The notes beneath the pieces are model-generated. The model saw only the letters and a program-made list of their open reading frames with translations. It did not search any database and had not been told where the DNA came from. Positions 60,695 through 64,000 of a stretch of DNA of 64,000 nt are shown one piece after another; position 1 is the stretch's first letter; each line of letters starts with the position of its first letter. The stretch spans positions 1 through 64,000 of the forward strand of contig JACSYO010000534.1 in the NCBI GenBank assembly GCA_016806645.1, read 5' to 3'. The stretch comes from Ophiodon elongatus (taxonomy: Eukaryota > Chordata > Actinopteri > Perciformes > Hexagrammidae). The translations under genes and the position numbers were made by a program.

Positions 60695-63600
60695 ATTATT
60701 AATGGTCTGAAAAGATGTTTCAGGCTGGGAAGAGGCCAAAATTGGAATATGTTGAAAAATACACAGTTTACTTGATTTACCTCAAAACATTGTCCCTGAA
60801 CAGCAGACTCTCAAGTTTCATGTTAATTTCATGAATACAAGATGTTCTCGTCACTTTTCTGACTTAAAGCTGCATTTCCACGTTGTATGCTCTCAAAATA
60901 CGTTTCGTCAGGCAAGAGGCCAAAAGTGGAATATGTTGAAAAATACACAGTTTACTTGATTTACCTCAATACATTATCCCAGAACAGCAGACTCTCAAGT
61001 TTCATGTTAATTTCATGAATACATGATGTTTTAATCACTTTTCTGCCTTAAAGATGCATTTCCACGTTGTATGCTCTCAAAAGACGTATCGGCTGGCAAG
61101 AGGCCAAAATTGTAATATGTTGAAAAATACACAGTTTACTTGATTTACCTCAATACATTATCCCAGTACAGCAGACTCTCAAGTTTCATGTTAATTTCAT
61201 GAATACATGATGTTCTCGTCACTTTTCTGACTTAAAGCTGCATTTCCACGTTGTATGCTCTTAAAATACGTTTCGTCTGGCAAGAGGCCAAAAGTGGAAT
61301 ATGTTCAAAAATACACAGTTTACTTGATTTACCTCAATACATTGTCCCAGAACAGCACACTCTCAAGTTTCATGTTTATTTTATGAATACATGATGTTCT
61401 CATCACTTTTCAGCCTTAATGCTGCATTTTCAGTATTTATAGTCTGGAAAGACGTTTCGGCTTCGAAGAGGCCAACAGTGGATTTTGTTGAAAAATACAC
61501 AGTTTAATTGATTTTCCTCAAAAAAAATGTCACTGAACAGCAGACTTTTAAGTTTCATGTTAATTTCATGAATACATGATGTTTTAATCACTTTTCTGCC
61601 TTAAAGCTGCATTTCCACATTATATGCTCTTAAAATACGTTTCGTCTGGCAAGAGGCCAAAAGTGGAATATGTTGAAAAATACACAGTTTACTTGATTTA
61701 CCTCAATACATTATCCCAGTACAGCAGACTCTCAAGTTTCATGTTAATTTCATGAATACATGATGTTCTCGTCACTTTTCTGACTTAAAGCTGCATTTCC
61801 ACGTTGTATGCTCTCAAAATACATTTCGTCAGGCAAGAGGCCAAAAGTGGAATATGTTGAAAAATACACAGTTTACTTGATTTTCCTCAATTATATTGAG
61901 ACAGAACAGCAGACTCTCAAGTTTCATGTTAATTTCATGAATACATGATGTTCTCATCACTTTTCTGCCTTAATGCTAAATTTTGAGTATTTATGGTCTG
62001 GAAAGACGTTTCGGCTTCGAAGAGGCCAACAGTGGATTTTATTGAAAAATACACAGTTTACTTGATTTACCTCAATACATTATCCCAGAACAGCAGACTC
62101 TCAAGTTTCATGTTAATTTTATGAATAAATGATGTTCTCATAATTTTTCTGCATTAAAGCTGCATTTCCACGTTGTATGCTCTCAAAAGACGTAACTCCT
62201 GCGAAGAGGACAACAGTGGATTTTGTTGAAAAATACACAGTTTACTTGATTTACCTCAATACATTATCCCAGAACAGCAGACTCTCAAGTTTCATGTTAA
62301 TTTTATGAATAAATGATGTTCTCATAATTTTTCTGCATTAAAGCTGCATTTCCACGTTGTATGCTCTCAAAAGACGTATCTCCTGGGAAGAGGCCAACAG
62401 TGGATTTTGTTGAAAAATACACAGTTTACTTGATTTTTTTCAAGAAAATGTCCCTGAACAGCAGACTTTTAAGTTTCATGTTAATTTCATGAATAAATTA
62501 TGTTTTAATCACTTTTCTACCTTAAAGCTGCATTTCCACGTTGTATGCTCTTAAAATACGTTTCGGCTGGCAAGAGGCCAAAAGTGGAATATGTTGAAAA
62601 ATACACAGTTTACTTGATTTACCTCAATACGTTGTCCCAGTACAGCAGACTCTCAAGTTTCATGTTAATTTCATGAATACATGATGTTCTCGTCACTTTT
62701 CTGACTTAAAGCTGCATTTCCACGTTGTAAGCTCTTAAAAAATACGTTACGTCAGGCAAGAGGCCAAAAGTGGAATATGTTGAAAAATACACAGTTTACT
62801 TCATTTACCTCAATACGTTGTCCCAGTACAGCAGACTCTCAAGTTTCATGTTAATTTCATGAATACATGATGTTCCCATCACATTTCTGCATTAAATCAT
62901 AATTTTCAGTATTTATGGTCTGGAAAGACTTTTCGGCTTCGAAGAGGCCAACAGTGGATTTTGTTAAAAAATACACAGTTTAATTGATTTTCCTCAAAAA
63001 AATGTCCCAGAACAGCAGACTCTCAAGTTTCATGTTAATTTCATGAATACATGATGTTTTCATAATTTTCTGACTGAAAGCTGCATATCCACGTTTTATG
63101 ATCTTAATAGACGTTTCGGCTGGCAAGAGGACTAAAGTGGAATATGTTCAAAAATACACAGTTTACTTGATTTACCTCAATACGTTGTCCCAGTACAGCA
63201 GACTCTCAAGTTTCATGTTAATTTCATGAATATATGATGTTCTCATCACATTTCTGCATTAAATCATAATTTTCAGTATTTATGGTCTGGAAAGACTTTT
63301 CGGCTTCGAAGAGAACAACAGTGGATTTTGTTGAAAAATACACAGTTTACTTGATTTTCTTCAAAGAAATGTCCCTGAACAGCAGACTTTTAAGTTTCAT
63401 GTTAATTTCATGAATACATGATGTTTTAATCACTTTTCTGCCTTGAAGCTGCATTTCCACGTTGTATGCTCTTAAAATACGTTTCGGCTGGCAAGAGGCC
63501 AAAAGTGGAATATGTTGAAAAATACACAGTTTACTTGATTTACATTGTCCCAGAACAGCACACTCTCAAGTTTCATGGTTATTTCATGAATACATGATGT

Positions 63601-64000
63601 TCTCATCACTTTTCAGCCTGAATGCTGCATTTTCAGTATTTATAGTCTGGAAAGACGTTTCGGCTTCGAAGAGGCCAACAGTGGATTTTGTTGAAAAATA
63701 CACAGTTTAATTGATTTTCCTCAAAAAAAATGTCCCTGAACAGCAGACTTTTAAGTTTCATGTTAATTTCATGAATACATGATGTTTTAATCACTTTTCT
63801 GCCTTAAAGATGCATTTCCACATTGTATGCTCGTCAAATACGTTTCGGCTGGTAAGAGGCCAAAAGTGGAATATGTTGAAAAATACACAGTTTACTTGAT
63901 TTACCTCAATACGTTGTCCCAGTACAGCAGACTCTCAAGTTTCATGTTAATTTCATGAATACATGATGTTCTCATCACTTTTCTGCCTTAATGCTAAATT

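Larger units (their letters stand above)
1..64000 (+). repeat. Satellite DNA array, 184-185 bp monomer, window-wide
   Basis: Start motifs GTTGAAAAATACACAG or GTTGCAAAATACACAG recur every 184-186 bases from end to end, for example at 186, 371 and 555, or 14,161, 14,346, 14,531 and 14,716. That gives about 347 units. All units read in the same direction; I found no reverse-complement copy of the start motif. Monomer length near 185 bp, strict head-to-tail order and nested multimers are typical of centromeric or pericentromeric satellites, so that location is inferred from architecture rather than from any sequence match. No coding gene is supported anywhere: the unit length shifts reading frame by one or two bases per repeat. 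The species and the satellite family name are unknown to me. Confidence 0.97.
49367..64000 (+). repeat. Type A block 6
   Basis: About 79 type A monomers, running off the right edge. From about 49.7 to 60.9 kb it is built of copies of an 18-mer higher-order unit of about 3.3 kb that look almost identical. After about 61 kb the order changes to single units resembling the left of the window (62.1-63.0 kb compares with 1.7-2.5 kb), followed by the section shared with 44.6-45.2 kb. No type B unit occurs in this block, although right halves resembling B (GCATTTTCAGTATTTATAGT) are frequent. Confidence 0.92.

Noticed and set aside
1..64000. CRISPR array
   Set aside because: Units are 184-185 bp and wholly homologous. 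There are no short identical repeats separated by unique spacers and no cas genes.
1..64000. Bacterial or plasmid origin of the sequence
   Set aside because: 64 kb with no coding capacity and nested satellite multimers is not seen in bacterial replicons and fits eukaryotic heterochromatin.

Overview
The whole window is tandem satellite DNA from a eukaryotic chromosome, most likely a centromeric or pericentromeric array resolved by a long-read assembly. About 347 head-to-tail monomers of 184-185 bp fill all 64 kb, all on the same strand. I see no gene, tRNA, rRNA, recognisable transposon or CRISPR array. A representative A monomer is about 37% G+C. The unit length is not a multiple of three, and stops recur in every frame, so the short open frames are by-products of the repeat. 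I cannot name the species or match the monomer to a catalogued satellite from memory.

Two related subfamilies alternate. Type A (units beginning GTTGAAAAATACACAG) makes up roughly 50.6 kb in six blocks: 1-12,811; 15,566-24,507; 29,557-32,784; 35,176-42,663; 42,936-46,410; 49,367-64,000. Type B (units beginning GTTGCAAAATACACAG, with TTCCTCTATAAAGTCT, TGATGTTTCCATCA and AAAGACGTTTCAGCCTG) makes up roughly 13.4 kb in five blocks: 12,812-15,565; 24,508-29,556; 32,785-35,175; 42,664-42,935; 46,411-49,366. Several A-to-B junctions share the same base-level structure, so the junctions themselves were copied when the array grew.

Type A is organised as a patchwork of higher-order repeats (HORs): an 8-mer of 1,474 bp near 1.7-4.2 kb, a 14-mer of 2,565 bp near 19.1-23.6 kb, a 15-mer of about 2.77 kb near 36.2-40.8 kb inside a 26-mer of about 4.79 kb, and an 18-mer of 3,315 bp near 49.7-60.9 kb. 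The 18-mer copies look nearly identical and carry later edits: a dimer duplication, an 8-mer duplication with a readable crossover point, and a swap of one half-monomer. Within monomers the left half is fairly constant. The right half, after the core AAAGCTGCATTT, exists as at least seven interchangeable versions, some resembling type B.

Three short stretches are not ordinary satellite: a probable very diverged monomer (5,503-5,726), a diverged patch (5,912-5,993), and an unrelated-looking insert (16,641-16,755). Two stretches (about 4,360-5,215 and 9,740-11,580) carry many small indels that cluster at ACG sites. They look more like uncorrected sequencing error than biology and should not be used for dating.
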